The notes under the pieces are model-generated. The model worked only from the letters and a program-made list of their open reading frames with translations. It was not told the origin of the DNA and made no database searches. Below are positions 18,213 through 28,795 of a stretch of 64,000 nt of DNA, one piece after another. The number at the start of each line of letters is the position of its first letter. Position 1 is the first letter of the stretch. Source of the stretch: Henriciella barbarensis (GTDB lineage Bacteria > Pseudomonadota > Alphaproteobacteria > Caulobacterales > Hyphomonadaceae); NCBI RefSeq assembly GCF_003576345.1, contig NZ_QWGB01000003.1, positions 62,001-126,000 on the forward strand. Direction: 5' to 3'. The position numbers and the translations under genes are program-made.

Positions 18213-19339
18213 TCGATGAGGCGCCCGCCCGTTATCGGCGCGGGCGCACTTGTCGTTCCTGGCCAACTGATCGGCAGGCCGCGAAGCGTGCGCACTGCAA
18301 GAAAAGCAAAGGCCTGAGCCTCTATTGAGTCGCCAAGCCAACCGACATCCTCGGCGCTCTTTACGGCACATGGCGCGCGGACTCTTAGCTCTTGCATGAG
18401 CTGAGGATTGCGCCGCCCGCCTCCACAGACAATCAGCTGGTCCGGCCGATCTGTGAAACTCCGGATCGCATGCGCGACGGATTCGGCCGAAAACGCCGTC
18501 AGTGTTGCCGCGCCATCTTCGACACTCATGCCGCGCGCAAGCGTTGCGTCGAAGTCGAACCTATCGAGGCTTTTCGGGCCGGGCAGATCAAACCACGGCT
18601 TGTCCATCCACAGGTCTATGGACATCTCATCGACGCGACCTGCGGCTGCTGTTCTGCCGTTCTCATCATGTGTGCCGAGACCGTGCTGTTCCATCCATTC
18701 ATCGATTGGACCGTTCGCAGGGCCTGTGTCGAAGGCGACAAGTTTTCCGTCCGCCGCGCGATAAGTAACATTGGCGACGCCGCCAAGGTTCAAGACCGCT
18801 TTGGAACTGGTGTCTCCAAGCGCCTGCAATAGCGCGGCGTGAAAAGCGGGCGCCAGTGGTGCGCCTTGACCGCCAGCTCCAACATCCGCACTTCGGAAAT
18901 CATATGCGAGCGGCACACCGAGTTGCGAACGCAAACTGCTCGCGTCGAGTATCTGAAGCGTCTGGCCTGACACCTCAGCTGTTGGTGGCCTGTGCAGAAC
19001 GGTCTGCCCGTGTACGCCCGCGATGGCTGGTACCGGACCATTCCATCCCTCGATAAGCTGACGCCATGCGTCCGCATGGGTTTGGGTCAGCACTTCATTG
19101 GCCGCGCGGATAGCAGTTTCCGGCCGCGGGCCGCTCCAGTTCCATGCCCGTGCGGCGTCGACTGCCGTCCTAATTATTGACCGCTCCTGAGGCCTATATT
19201 TGCGCTCAGCCACCGGACCGAAATCAAGAACCCGTTCACCGTCGGTCAGGATTAGCGCCGCATCAACGGCATCAATCGAGGTGCCGGACATGAAGCCTGC
19301 GGCCCACACTGGCTCAAAATGATTTGTAGGCTGTTCCAA
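18209..19339 (-). CDS. anmK: Anhydro-N-acetylmuramic acid kinase
   Basis: 376-residue cytoplasmic kinase that opens and phosphorylates 1,6-anhydro-MurNAc during cell-wall recycling, giving MurNAc-6-phosphate. The signature GFMSGTSIDAVDAAL lies near residue 15, with FDTGPANGPIDEWM and ICGGGRRNP-like segments further on. The only start before the signature with suitable length is TTG 19339 (a GTG at 19309 is possible). It is divergent from tyrS, with 50 bp between starts, and its stop overlaps that of the upstream-strand hydrolase. Confidence 0.9.
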   Translation of the reverse strand: MEQPTNHFEPVWAAGFMSGTSIDAVDAALILTDGERVLDFGPVAERKYRPQERSIIRTAVDAARAWNWSGPRPETAIRAANEVLTQTHADAWRQLIEGWNGPVPAIAGVHGQTVLHRPPTAEVSGQTLQILDASSLRSQLGVPLAYDFRSADVGAGGQGAPLAPAFHAALLQALGDTSSKAVLNLGGVANVTYRAADGKLVAFDTGPANGPIDEWMEQHGLGTHDENGRTAAAGRVDEMSIDLWMDKPWFDLPGPKSLDRFDFDATLARGMSVEDGAATLTAFSAESVAHAIRSFTDRPDQLIVCGGGRRNPQLMQELRVRAPCAVKSAEDVGWLGDSIEAQAFAFLAVRTLRGLPISWPGTTSAPAPITGGRLID

Positions 19340-19389
19340 TTGTCCCGCGACCCGTGCTAGCAGCGCCCTTCGATAATGGAGAAACCGGC

Positions 19390-20643
19390 ATGAGCCAATA
19401 CAGGTCAGACTTCCTGAACACGCTTGAGGCCCGCGGCTATATCAAGCAGGTCACGCATCCAGTGGAGCTCGATGCGTATTGCGCCAATGGTGTGCCTGTC
19501 GCCTATATCGGTTTCGACGCGACCGCAGACAGCCTGCATGTTGGGTCACTTCTGCAGATCATGATGCTGCGCCACCTCCAGAAGGCAGGTGGCAAGCCGA
19601 TTGTCCTCATGGGCGGCGGCACGACCAAGGTTGGCGACCCTACCGATAAGGAAAAGTCCCGGCCTCTACTCACCAATGAACAGATCGAAGAGAATATCGC
19701 AGGAATCAAGAAGGCTTTCGAACCCTTCCTGACCTTCGGCGACGGGCCGACAGACGCTGTCATGGTCAATAATGACGACTGGCTGAGCAAGCTTGGCTAT
19801 GTTGATCTTCTTCGCGAGGTGGGTGTCCACTTCACGATCAATACGATGACCAAGCAGGAAACGGTGGCTCGCCGACTGAACAATGAGCAGCCCTACACCT
19901 TCCTCGAATTCAATTACCTGATCATGCAGTCCTACGACTTCCTTGAACTGTTCCGACAGCATGAGTGCCGCCTTCAGATCGGTGGATCAGACCAGTGGGG
20001 CAATATCGTTGGTGGTGTCGACCTTGTTCACAAGGCCGATGGCGGCGACGCTTACGGTCTCACGGCCCATCTCATCACGACAGCGTCTGGGGGCAAGATG
20101 GGCAAGACTGCCGATGGTGCCGTCTGGCTGAACGCTGACCGGAAGTCACCGTATGAGTACTGGCAATTCTGGAGGAATACGGAAGACGCCGATGTCGGTC
20201 GCTTCCTTCGCCTCTTCACCGGTCTGTCCCTCGACGAGATTGCGAAGCTGGAAAGCCTCGAAGGGGCTGAGATCAATCAGGCCAAAATTGCGCTCGCGAA
20301 TGCGACCACGACCTTGCTGCACGGTGCTGATGCGGCGCAAGATGCCGAGCGCGCAGCGTCGGCAGTCTTTGGCGCTGGAAGCCGCGACGAAGCGCTTCCA
20401 ACGACAAATATCGCACGCAGTGAACTAGAGGGCGGCATCCTGGTTGCAGCCGCATTCGCTCTGGCTGGGCTCTCCAAATCGAATGGCGAAGCTCGTCGTC
20501 TCATCAAACAGGGTGCAGTTCGCATAAACGACGATCTTGTCAGCGATGAGAACGCGACGCTCACCGCTGCGGATCTTGGCGAAGGCGATGCAGTGAAACT
20601 GTCGGCGGGCAAGAAACGCCATGCGCTCTTGAAAGCATTCTGA
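19390..20643 (+). CDS. tyrS: Tyrosyl-tRNA synthetase
   Basis: 417-residue class I aminoacyl-tRNA synthetase that charges tRNA-Tyr. The HIGH-type motif is LHVG (49-52), preceded by YIGFDATADS, and the KMSKS-type motif is KMGKT (about 238). A C-terminal S4 RNA-binding domain (GEARRLIKQGAVRIN) completes the bacterial TyrRS type 1 layout. Start ATG 19390 has TGGAGAA upstream. The gene end lies four bases from convergent hflX. Confidence 0.96.
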   Translation: MSQYRSDFLNTLEARGYIKQVTHPVELDAYCANGVPVAYIGFDATADSLHVGSLLQIMMLRHLQKAGGKPIVLMGGGTTKVGDPTDKEKSRPLLTNEQIEENIAGIKKAFEPFLTFGDGPTDAVMVNNDDWLSKLGYVDLLREVGVHFTINTMTKQETVARRLNNEQPYTFLEFNYLIMQSYDFLELFRQHECRLQIGGSDQWGNIVGGVDLVHKADGGDAYGLTAHLITTASGGKMGKTADGAVWLNADRKSPYEYWQFWRNTEDADVGRFLRLFTGLSLDEIAKLESLEGAEINQAKIALANATTTLLHGADAAQDAERAASAVFGAGSRDEALPTTNIARSELEGGILVAAAFALAGLSKSNGEARRLIKQGAVRINDDLVSDENATLTAADLGEGDAVKLSAGKKRHALLKAF

Positions 20644-20647
20644 GTAT

Positions 20648-21982
20648 TTAGGGGCCGGTTTTAAGTTTTAGTTCAATGTCAGAGAACTGAGACCTGAAGC
20701 GGCCCTCATGCTTTTCGCTTAGTCCCACAACAAGATCAGTACGGCCATCAGACTGCACCTGTTCTTGAGACACGGCTCCATACTCGAAAAGCCAGGCCCG
20801 GGCCGCCCCCTCACTTGGTGCAAGCCGCACCGCAAATGTCTTGAGTTCATCCTGAATTGAGTGCTGCACGAGTGCGAGCAGATCGTCTATTCCCTCCCCA
20901 GTTAATGCGGAGGTGATCACCGCTGGCGTATCGTGAACGCCAGTGTGCGCGGATATGCGCAACGTTTCCTGAATGTCCTCAGGCAGTAGATCGATCTTGT
21001 TCCAGGCCTCAATGATCGGCGGAAGTGGTCTCTCGCTTTCTTCTTCCAGTCGGCGCAGAACAGACAAGACATCCTGTTTGCGGGCCTCATCAGAGTCCTC
21101 GGACCGGTCGCGTACATGAATGAGAAGATCAGCTTCCAGCGTCTCTTCCAGGGTGGCGCTGAAGCTGTCGACAAGATGGGTGGGCAGGTCCGTGATGAAA
21201 CCAACTGTATCGACAAGCGCAGCGTCGCCCAGACCTGGAAGTTCCAGTCTACGTATAGTCGGATCCAGCGTTGCAAAAGGCATGTCACGAGCAAAGACGT
21301 TCGCGCCAGTCATGCGGTTGAACAACGTCGACTTGCCAGCATTGGTATATCCGACAAGAGCAATGACCGGAAAGCCAGCATCGCGCCTGCCAGAACGCTG
21401 AAGCCCACGCGTCCGGCGCACTTCTTCTAGATCAGACTTTAGCGAAGCGAGTTGACGATCCAGCATACGGCGGTCGGCCTCAAGCTGGGTTTCGCCAGGG
21501 CCACTCAAAAAGCCCTGGCCGCCGCGTTGGCGTTCAAGGTGCGTCCAGGTGCGAACGAGGCGTGAGCGCTCATAGGAGAGGCGCGCCAGCTCAACCTGCA
21601 ACTTGCCCTCCCTGGTGCGGGCACGAAGTCCGAAGATTTCCAGAATGAGTCCCGTCCGGTCGATGACCTTGCAGCTGAGCGATCGTTCAAGGTTGCGTTG
21701 CTGCACCGGGGTCAGGGCCGCATCAATGACGCATAAAGTGCACGCAGAAGCGGCAATATCTTCACGAAGGCGTTCGAGGATACCGCCGGACAGAAGGTGA
21801 GACGCACTTGGCTTGCGAACATTCTCCGGGCGCAAAAAAGCGAGGTTGCAGCCCAGAGCTTCGACCAAACCGGAGGTTTCCGACAGCCTTTCGCGGTCGG
21901 GCCTGTCGACAGGCATAGTCCAGGGAATGATGACGCCGGCCCTATCCGGTACCGGCGTTCTATCGATCAGTTCGCTGCTCAA
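20648..21982 (-). CDS. hflX: Ribosome-associated GTPase HflX
   Basis: 444-residue GTPase that splits stalled or stressed 70S ribosomes. The N-terminal HflX domain includes the coiled segment with [12 protein letters not shown], followed by the G domain: GYTNAGKST (G1), DPTIR (G2), DTVGFI (G3), NKID (G4). The start is TTG 21982, overlapping the hfq TGA as TTGA; the only nearby ATG (21916) would remove a conserved N-terminal strand. It shares the hfq-hflX arrangement common to Proteobacteria. Confidence 0.94.
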   Translation of the reverse strand: MSSELIDRTPVPDRAGVIIPWTMPVDRPDRERLSETSGLVEALGCNLAFLRPENVRKPSASHLLSGGILERLREDIAASACTLCVIDAALTPVQQRNLERSLSCKVIDRTGLILEIFGLRARTREGKLQVELARLSYERSRLVRTWTHLERQRGGQGFLSGPGETQLEADRRMLDRQLASLKSDLEEVRRTRGLQRSGRRDAGFPVIALVGYTNAGKSTLFNRMTGANVFARDMPFATLDPTIRRLELPGLGDAALVDTVGFITDLPTHLVDSFSATLEETLEADLLIHVRDRSEDSDEARKQDVLSVLRRLEEESERPLPPIIEAWNKIDLLPEDIQETLRISAHTGVHDTPAVITSALTGEGIDDLLALVQHSIQDELKTFAVRLAPSEGAARAWLFEYGAVSQEQVQSDGRTDLVVGLSEKHEGRFRSQFSDIELKLKTGP

Positions 21983-22233
21983 TCCTTGTCCGCGCTTGTT
22001 TCCTCATCGAACAGCTGCACCGGGGCGCCAGGCGCAATCGTCGAGATGGCATGCTTGTAGACAAGTTGAGGTGGACGTCCGTCTCCGCGCAATAGAACGC
22101 AGAAATTGTCAAACCAGGTAACCACGCCTTGAAGTTTTACGCCGTTCACCAAGAAGATGGTGAGGGGCGTCCGTGATTTCCTGACCGCATTGAGGAACGT
22201 GTCCTGCAGGTTCTGTTTTTTATCCGACGACAT
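21979..22233 (-). CDS. hfq: RNA chaperone Hfq
   Basis: 84-residue Sm-like hexameric RNA chaperone for small-RNA pairing. The Sm1 motif ([20 protein letters not shown]) and Sm2 ([10 protein letters not shown], with the Y-K-H triad) are intact; the C-terminal tail is short, as in Alphaproteobacteria. Start ATG 22233. It lies 85 bp after trkH and overlaps hflX by four bases. The leader holds TGCG-AAAA-CGCA, a small hairpin of unknown meaning. Confidence 0.97.
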   Translation of the reverse strand: MSSDKKQNLQDTFLNAVRKSRTPLTIFLVNGVKLQGVVTWFDNFCVLLRGDGRPPQLVYKHAISTIAPGAPVQLFDEETSADKD

Positions 22234-22318
22234 GGTCTTTATCCGTATGCTGGCGCTGTTCGCTATGCGTTTTCGCAGGCGCTATCCGGATTGCCCGAGT
22301 ATTGCAAGTCCCGGCTGC

Positions 22319-23725
22319 CTACCGACGCCAAAATGAGATGGTCAGGAGTGGAATCAACGCGAGAACTTCCAGCCTGCCCAATATCATACCAAATATCGCC
22401 AGCACTTGATAGAACGTTGCGTCTTCCAGCTGGGCCTGAGGGATTAACTGCCCCGAATTCGTCAGACTACCGAATGTCGTCGATAGCGCGTCTTCGAATC
22501 CAAGTCCCGCGAGGGAAAACAGCAGTAAACCGATTACCACAGCTATGATGTAGGCTACGAGATAGACCCAGATACCCATCAGTGTTCTATCGGACTGAAT
22601 GCGCCCCCTGAATTGAAAGTGCACCAATGATTCACGGTATCCCATGCGCAGAAATTCCTGTCCCACCCTCCTGAAGAGAACGTAGAGGCGGGCGAGCTTC
22701 ATCCCACCAGCTGCTGAGAGCGCAGCCCCCCCGACCATACATGGCGCGACTTGCACGAGGAGCGGCAGGTCCCGTGTGGTTTCGCGCGCGACGAGCGCAA
22801 TGCCGCTGGTGGACAGGCTCGAGAGGGACCAGCCAATCGCGTTCAGTCCCGCAAGACCGCACGCAAGGCCGATAGCCGTGAAGACGATGATGGCGAGACC
22901 AAAAGCTAGCGTTTCAGCATCAAACGCGGCAGCGCGCCAATCGCGGTTTGCGATTTGTATCATGAAGAAGAGACCAAGCGTGCCTAGAATGAGACCCAGC
23001 GATAGCGCAAAGGACCGTGCCCCGTTTACAATGTCTGTTGACGCACTGCGGGGATCCGCCAAGCCAGTTGTCAGCGCACTGACGGCGTCCAGGAATGCGG
23101 TGCCGACAGGAAGCCCCCCGACGACCTCCAGCACGAAAACGATGAGTAGGCAGACTCCGAAGTAAACACTTGTGATCCGCATGACGCGCGGCATCGAGTC
23201 GAAGAAACTCTCATCTGAATGGCTGAAAAGCAGCGTCCTGTGGATGCCAGGGCCATCAAGACTGAGAGCAGCAAGCACGGTGGCTGCAAAGGTAATGGTT
23301 GCAAGAGCGCCCGCCAGATGTAGAAGCGCGCGCCAGAAGAGAATCGAGTCGGGCAGCACCGTCGTCTGTGGATCAAATACCGAGTGACCGGTCGTCGTAA
23401 GGCTGGATACAGCCTCGTGAAGCGCTGCGACCGCACTCTCATTCGGCAGCCCCATCAGGAAGGGTGGTGCGCAGGCAATCCCAGCAAAAACCCAAAAGAA
23501 CACCATGAAGGCGAGACCATCAGATGGCTGAGCCCGCCGTTGTGGTCGATCAATCATTACGATAATAGCCGCGCACACGGTCACCACAAGCGTTCCGGTT
23601 GTCAGGAAGACACGGAACTGGGCCCACTCCCCTGCGAGGACGGCAAATACCGCAGATAGCACCATGGCCATCACGAGACCGAAGCCGCTGAATGCGAGCA
23701 TGCGGATGATGGCGGGATAATTCAT
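22319..23725 (-). CDS. trkH: TrkH-family potassium uptake membrane protein
   Basis: 468-residue inner-membrane K+ translocating subunit with about ten helices. The four P-loop filter glycines can be placed in TTTGHS (about 112), LTTGLA (about 233), STSGIA (about 307) and LTNSGQ (about 423). The ending EVLALIPLLTISFWR is typical. Start ATG 23725 has GGGAGGA upstream. trkA, its NAD-binding regulatory partner, is immediately upstream on the same strand, so they form a K+ uptake unit inside the ntr cluster. Confidence 0.92.
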   Translation of the reverse strand: MNYPAIIRMLAFSGFGLVMAMVLSAVFAVLAGEWAQFRVFLTTGTLVVTVCAAIIVMIDRPQRRAQPSDGLAFMVFFWVFAGIACAPPFLMGLPNESAVAALHEAVSSLTTTGHSVFDPQTTVLPDSILFWRALLHLAGALATITFAATVLAALSLDGPGIHRTLLFSHSDESFFDSMPRVMRITSVYFGVCLLIVFVLEVVGGLPVGTAFLDAVSALTTGLADPRSASTDIVNGARSFALSLGLILGTLGLFFMIQIANRDWRAAAFDAETLAFGLAIIVFTAIGLACGLAGLNAIGWSLSSLSTSGIALVARETTRDLPLLVQVAPCMVGGAALSAAGGMKLARLYVLFRRVGQEFLRMGYRESLVHFQFRGRIQSDRTLMGIWVYLVAYIIAVVIGLLLFSLAGLGFEDALSTTFGSLTNSGQLIPQAQLEDATFYQVLAIFGMILGRLEVLALIPLLTISFWRR

Positions 23726-23764
23726 GCGGGCCGTTTGTCCTCCCTGTAGACTATAGGGCCGATG

Positions 23765-25138
23765 CTAGAAGAAGTCGGCGCTGACGCGGAAGAATTGTTC
23801 CACCTTGCTAGTCATGGAGCCTTCATAGAAGAGCAACGCATGGTCGTTCGCCCTGACGGTGACCTCGCTCGAAGCAAATATGACCTCGCCATCGCGCAAG
23901 ACGGCGGCGGCTGTAATGCCTTTGGGAAGGTCGTCATAGCCAAGTGACTTGCCGATCAGAGGCGACGTATCAAGCGTTACGCCTTCCGCGATCTCTGCGG
24001 CGCCGTCTTCCAGTGATTGGAGAGCCAGAATTCGTCCACGGCGCATCTTCATAAGAACGCGCGAGACTGTCAGCGCCCGCGGGTCGAGCACGGCATCAAG
24101 CTTCATCTCGCGCGCAAGTCCCGCCAGCTCTGGTGCATTTACTAGTGCGAGAGCCCGCTTCGCTCCCATTTGCTTTGCGAGCTTGGAGATGAGGATGTTG
24201 GTCTTGTCGTCATGTGTTGTTGCGATGACGAGATCAGCTGTCGGGGCGTCTGATTCCTCAAGGATGTACCGGGTCAGGCCATCGCCATGGATAACGATCG
24301 TTCGTGACAGCTCCGCTGCTGCGCGTTCAGCGCGCTCGATTTCAGACTCGATGACGCGGACCCGGACGCCAGTCTGTTTTTCCAGTCCCTTGGCAACGTA
24401 AAGACCAACATTGCCCCCACCGACGATGACGACCCGGCGCATTTCCGGCTCAGGCCTGTTGAAGATGCTGTTCAGCCTGTGACTGTGTGACTTCAGAACA
24501 GCGACATAGGCGGTGTCACCCGTCTTTAACTGGTCGTTCCCGCGCGGCGCGAAAACATGGCCCGCCCTATTGATGCCAACGATACGGGCACTCAAGCTCG
24601 GGAAGAGTCCTTGAATCTGGTCAAGCGCAGTATCGAGCACCGGACTGTCATCCAGAACTTCAATGGCAACGAGTTGAACGTCGCCGCGCCCAAAATTTAC
24701 GCTCATGATTGCGCCCGGCGTGCTGAACCGCTGCAGGATTGCGTCTCCGACCTCGATTTCCGGAGAGATCACGAGGTCGATGCCAAGCCCTTCGCGAGAG
24801 AAGAGCTGGCGATAGCCGAATTGAAGATACTGCTGGGCTCGTATCCGTGCGATTTTGTTCGGAATATTAAACAGCGTGTCGGCCACCTGACAGATGACCA
24901 TATTGATCTCGTCCGAATACGTGACTGCGATGATCATATCACAATCGTTGCCACCCGCCGCTTCCAGGACTTCCGGATGTCCTGCGTGGCCAACCACGCC
25001 GCGAACATCGAGCTCAGTCTGCACGACATCGATGAGCTTGGTGTCCTGATCGATCATCACAATGTCGTGGTTCTCAATAGCGAGACGCCGCGCAATGCCT
25101 TGGCCGACCCGCCCGGCGCCGCAGATGATGACACGCAT
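23765..25138 (-). CDS. trkA: Trk potassium uptake regulatory protein TrkA
   Basis: 457-residue cytoplasmic peripheral protein with two tandem RCK units, each a Rossmann NAD-binding domain plus a TrkA-C domain. The two nucleotide loops are GAGRVGQG (7-14) and GGGNVGLY (about 237). It gates TrkH in response to NAD(H)/ATP. Start ATG 25138 lies two bases after the ntrX stop. The position behind ntrYX is conserved in many Alphaproteobacteria. Confidence 0.95.
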   Translation of the reverse strand: MRVIICGAGRVGQGIARRLAIENHDIVMIDQDTKLIDVVQTELDVRGVVGHAGHPEVLEAAGGNDCDMIIAVTYSDEINMVICQVADTLFNIPNKIARIRAQQYLQFGYRQLFSREGLGIDLVISPEIEVGDAILQRFSTPGAIMSVNFGRGDVQLVAIEVLDDSPVLDTALDQIQGLFPSLSARIVGINRAGHVFAPRGNDQLKTGDTAYVAVLKSHSHRLNSIFNRPEPEMRRVVIVGGGNVGLYVAKGLEKQTGVRVRVIESEIERAERAAAELSRTIVIHGDGLTRYILEESDAPTADLVIATTHDDKTNILISKLAKQMGAKRALALVNAPELAGLAREMKLDAVLDPRALTVSRVLMKMRRGRILALQSLEDGAAEIAEGVTLDTSPLIGKSLGYDDLPKGITAAAVLRDGEVIFASSEVTVRANDHALLFYEGSMTSKVEQFFRVSADFF

Positions 25139-25140
25139 AG

Positions 25141-26529
25141 CTAGATGTCCGTCCGTGAAGCTGACGCATTCACACCAAGCGCTTTAAGCTTTCTGTGCAG
25201 GGCTGACCGCTCCATGCCGATGAACTCGGCCGTACGTGAGATATTGCCATCAAAACGGGTAATCTGCAGTGAGAGGTACTCCCGTTCAAACTGCTCTCTT
25301 GCATCGCGCAACGACAAACCGACCAGATCGGCCGATGCTGTCGGGCTAGCGCCCTTTGCTAGGCCACTTCTTTCCTGTGGCAATTCATCAACCGACACAG
25401 GTCGTTTGGCGTCGTGTGGGGACAGAATGAGGATGCGCTCTACGAGGTTTTTGAGCTGCCTCACATTCCCAGGCCAGTCCATAGACTGGAGCACGGCTAT
25501 GGCCTCAGCTGAAAAGGTCCGTGCGTTGAGACCGGAGCTGTCTGCAATCCGGCCTGTAAAGTGACCGATCAAAGCAGGAATATCGTCACGCCTTTCAGCG
25601 AGCGATGGTACTCTGATGGGGACCACGCTCAGTCTGTAGAAAAGATCCTCGCGAAAGCGCTGCGCATCGATTTCTTCTTTCAGGTCCTTGGTCGACGCCG
25701 ACATGACCCGCACGTCGACGTGGACGTCGGATTTCCCACCAACCCGTTGGAAACGTTGCTCTGTCAGTACGCGCAGAATTTTGTTCTGCGTGCCCAGCGG
25801 CATGTCCGCGACTTCATCCAGCAGCAGTGTGCCCGTGTGCGCTTTCTCAAAGAAGCCGATCCGACGTGGGCGTCCGTCATGATCCTCCTCGCCAAATAGC
25901 TCCTGCTCCATCAGGTCGGGCGCGATATTTGCTGCATTCACTACGACGAAGGGGCCGTTCTGTCTGTTGGATTGTGCATGGATCAGGCGGGCAGCGAGCT
26001 CTTTGCCTGCGCCGGCAGGACCGGTGACCAAGACTCGTGAATTAGTCGGGCCGACCTTGTCGATAGAGGCGCGAAGCGTTGCTGCGGCCTGGCTCGACCC
26101 GATCCAGTCTTCGCTACTGACAACCATGTTACGAAGCGAAGCGTTTTCGCGCTTCAATGAGGTCGACTCGATTGCGCGTGCCACAAGGTGAAGCAGTCGG
26201 TCCGACTTGAAAGGTTTTTCGATGAAGTCATAGGCACCGCGTCGGATGGCAGCGACGGCTGTCTCTATATTGCCGTGGCCACTGATCACGATGACGGGGA
26301 TCAGCGGATCGATGGATTTGATGAATTTCAGCACGGACAGGCCGTCCATGTCGCTGCCCTGCAGCCAGACGTCGAGAATGATGAGGCCCGGTGCACGTTT
26401 GCGCACTTCCTCGAGCGCCTTCGCAGCTGTCGCCGCGCTGCGCACAGCGTAACCTTCATCTTCAAGAACGCCGGAGATCAGGTCTCTGATATCGGGTTCG
26501 TCGTCGACAACAAGAATGTCCGTGGTCAT
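25141..26529 (-). CDS. ntrX: Response regulator NtrX
   Basis: 462-residue NtrC-like regulator: receiver domain (phosphoacceptor D53), AAA+ domain (Walker A GPAGAGKE; EVADMP; R-finger segment FREDLFYRL), and a C-terminal Fis-type helix-turn-helix (NISRTAEFIGMERSALHRKLKAL). The stretch after ELFG reads EEDHDGRPRRIGFFE, so the sigma-54 contact loop GAFTGA is absent, as is usual for NtrX. Its ATG overlaps the ntrY TGA by four bases. It answers to the NtrY kinase; redox/nitrogen and envelope roles are known in relatives. Confidence 0.95.
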   Translation of the reverse strand: MTTDILVVDDEPDIRDLISGVLEDEGYAVRSAATAAKALEEVRKRAPGLIILDVWLQGSDMDGLSVLKFIKSIDPLIPVIVISGHGNIETAVAAIRRGAYDFIEKPFKSDRLLHLVARAIESTSLKRENASLRNMVVSSEDWIGSSQAAATLRASIDKVGPTNSRVLVTGPAGAGKELAARLIHAQSNRQNGPFVVVNAANIAPDLMEQELFGEEDHDGRPRRIGFFEKAHTGTLLLDEVADMPLGTQNKILRVLTEQRFQRVGGKSDVHVDVRVMSASTKDLKEEIDAQRFREDLFYRLSVVPIRVPSLAERRDDIPALIGHFTGRIADSSGLNARTFSAEAIAVLQSMDWPGNVRQLKNLVERILILSPHDAKRPVSVDELPQERSGLAKGASPTASADLVGLSLRDAREQFEREYLSLQITRFDGNISRTAEFIGMERSALHRKLKALGVNASASRTDI

Positions 26530-28721
26530 GAGAGAGCCTCCGTGGTCTCTGGTTCGGCGAATTCATCGAGATTGGCTTGTTTTGGCAAAGTGATCCTCAC
26601 TTTTGCGCCACTGCGTGACTCATCACGCTCCTGAAGCTGAATCGCGCCGCCATGATCGACAATGATCCGGTTCACGATAGCAAGTCCAAGGCCAGTGCCT
26701 TTTTCGCGTGTAGTCACATAGGGCTCGAGCAGGCGCTCACGGGCCTCCTCCGGAAATCCTGGCCCGTTGTCTTCAATGATTATGGTGATGAAGTCCTCAG
26801 TATCCTCAGTCGTGATCTCGATTCCGCCCTTGGCTTCGTCATTCTCGGGGCGCCGCTCGATAGCTTCGGCCGCGTTCTTTACGATATTGCCAATTGCCTG
26901 ACCGAGAAGTCTCTCATCTGCAGAAATGATCAGCGGTTTGCGCACGTGTTTAATTTCGACATCAATGTCCGGACTGACCACCTGTTGCGAGAAACCGGTT
27001 TCATCGATCAACTGAGCGAGATCGAAGCTCTCAAGCGTTGGCTTCGGCATTCTGGCAAAGCCCGAGAACTCCTCGACCATCCGCCCGATATCACTCACTT
27101 GCCTCAGGATAGTATCCGTACACTTGTCGAACACCGTATCGTCTTCCGGTATGTACTGACTGTAACGTCGGCGAATGCGTTCGGCAGAGAGTTGTATCGG
27201 CGTAAGCGGGTTCCGAATTTCGTGCGCAATTCGTCGGGCGACATCACGCCAAGCAAGCTGGCGCTGCGCCGTGACGAGGCGCGTGGCGTCATCGAATGTC
27301 AGTACAAGACCACCTGTCGAATCTCTCGCCGCCTTCAACCTGAAATGACGCGCACCACCGGCCGTTCTCATATCCAGCGACGCATCAATGGGTAGCCGCG
27401 TTGCCATCGCCTCTTCGACATGCGGCATGAAAGCCGGAGCAATTTCTGACAAGTGGCAGCCGTCAATTGGCGGCTCGGCCTCAAGAAGTTTCTGCGCCGA
27501 TGGATTGGCCAGCGTAACAACGAAGCTCTCATCAATACGGATGACGCCGGCACTAACTTCCTCGAGCAGCGTTTCCAGGAATAGCCGCCTGTCCTCCGCT
27601 TCCTCGCGTGCATAGATCAGGGCGGAGCGCTGCGCACCAAGCTGTTCGGTCATGACATTGAACGAACGCGTCAGCGCGCGCACCTCATCTTCGCCCTGTG
27701 GAAGCGGCACGCGGATATCAAGGTCGCCGTCGCGCACCGACTGAGCTGCATTTGCGAGCCGGCCGATCGGTCCTGTGATGCGGCTGGCTGCCTCCAGTGC
27801 CAGACGAATGGCCATTAGCAGAACGAGCGCTACGATCTGCCCGTAGGCAACGAAAAAGAGCGCCTGGGATCGTGAGCTCATATCCCCTGCAATACGGTAC
27901 TCCTCAAGCGCCTGCTCTGCTCGGCGAAGGCGCGCGAAGGCGTCCCGGTCCAGTGGTTTTGCGAGATAGAGATAAGCGTTCTCCATCCCACCCAGCTTTA
28001 TAAGCGAAGTGGTGAAGCCTTCCGCCTCGAACAGTGAGAGGTAAACCTCTCCAGCGTCAGCTTCATCAAACATGTCGGGCGTCGGGCGCCTGTAGAGGCT
28101 GTCATTTGATGCATTCTCACCAATCGCGAGCGGCCGACCCTCACGGTCGATGACATACCCCACCCGCATGTTCCGGATGAGGGCCTGCATGCCGAGATAG
28201 GAGGAAAAAGCCTCCGGCTCTTGTGTCAGGCCCTCCAGCGCATTGTTGATGTCAGACGCTGCCAAGCGCGTATCCTCTTCTAGCGCATCGCTGTACTCGT
28301 CGACATTCTCGCGCGCGACCGTGGCGGTTTGTTCAACCAGCGTGAAGACACGTTCGCCGAACCAGGTATCGAACCCTCTGGAGATTGCGGCCCAGAGGAA
28401 AACAGACACCACGAGCGCCGGGATAACGGCGGAGAGGCTGAAAAGCAGCAGAAAACGGCGCGCCAGCCGGTTACCCTCTGCGCCTTTCTCAAGAGTACGC
28501 GAAGCACGATAACGTTGCACCACGATAATGCCGAGCGTGATGATGATGAGCGTGTTGGCGATGATCATCGCCTGAACGTCTCGGCTGACGGGTTCGATCG
28601 GATCCATGCCCGATACGGCAACGAACGTCACGGCCGCGGCCAGGAATGCTGCCACAAGGAAAAGCCACTGAAACAATGCCCAGCCTGATCGCGGCTTTCC
28701 GGGTGCGGTGGTGTCGACCAA
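26526..28721 (-). CDS. ntrY: Sensor histidine kinase NtrY
   Basis: About 731-residue membrane sensor kinase: three N-terminal helices, a large extracytoplasmic segment, a fourth helix (about 300), HAMP, PAS, HisKA with the phosphorylated histidine in ARRIAHEIRNPLTPIQLS, and a HATPase domain (IIEDNGPGFP, GTGLGLAIV). Start is uncertain: TTG 28721 has AGG at six bases and is preferred; TTG 28751 is ten codons longer, has no ribosome site, and overlaps the TGA of a 13-codon mini-frame (28789-28748). No ATG is available before the first helix. Confidence 0.92.
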   Translation of the reverse strand: MVDTTAPGKPRSGWALFQWLFLVAAFLAAAVTFVAVSGMDPIEPVSRDVQAMIIANTLIIITLGIIVVQRYRASRTLEKGAEGNRLARRFLLLFSLSAVIPALVVSVFLWAAISRGFDTWFGERVFTLVEQTATVARENVDEYSDALEEDTRLAASDINNALEGLTQEPEAFSSYLGMQALIRNMRVGYVIDREGRPLAIGENASNDSLYRRPTPDMFDEADAGEVYLSLFEAEGFTTSLIKLGGMENAYLYLAKPLDRDAFARLRRAEQALEEYRIAGDMSSRSQALFFVAYGQIVALVLLMAIRLALEAASRITGPIGRLANAAQSVRDGDLDIRVPLPQGEDEVRALTRSFNVMTEQLGAQRSALIYAREEAEDRRLFLETLLEEVSAGVIRIDESFVVTLANPSAQKLLEAEPPIDGCHLSEIAPAFMPHVEEAMATRLPIDASLDMRTAGGARHFRLKAARDSTGGLVLTFDDATRLVTAQRQLAWRDVARRIAHEIRNPLTPIQLSAERIRRRYSQYIPEDDTVFDKCTDTILRQVSDIGRMVEEFSGFARMPKPTLESFDLAQLIDETGFSQQVVSPDIDVEIKHVRKPLIISADERLLGQAIGNIVKNAAEAIERRPENDEAKGGIEITTEDTEDFITIIIEDNGPGFPEEARERLLEPYVTTREKGTGLGLAIVNRIIVDHGGAIQLQERDESRSGAKVRITLPKQANLDEFAEPETTEALS

Positions 28722-28795
28722 ACTGTACCTCGCTCGTGCGGCTGTGCTCAAACCGCAACACTGAGGCCATAAAGCAACACTCGTGCCATGGTCAA

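Noticed and set aside
28748-28789. A 13-codon leader peptide before ntrY whose TGA overlaps a TTG
   Set aside because: No ribosome site precedes its ATG, and a better ntrY start (TTG 28721) lies downstream; it is too short to support.
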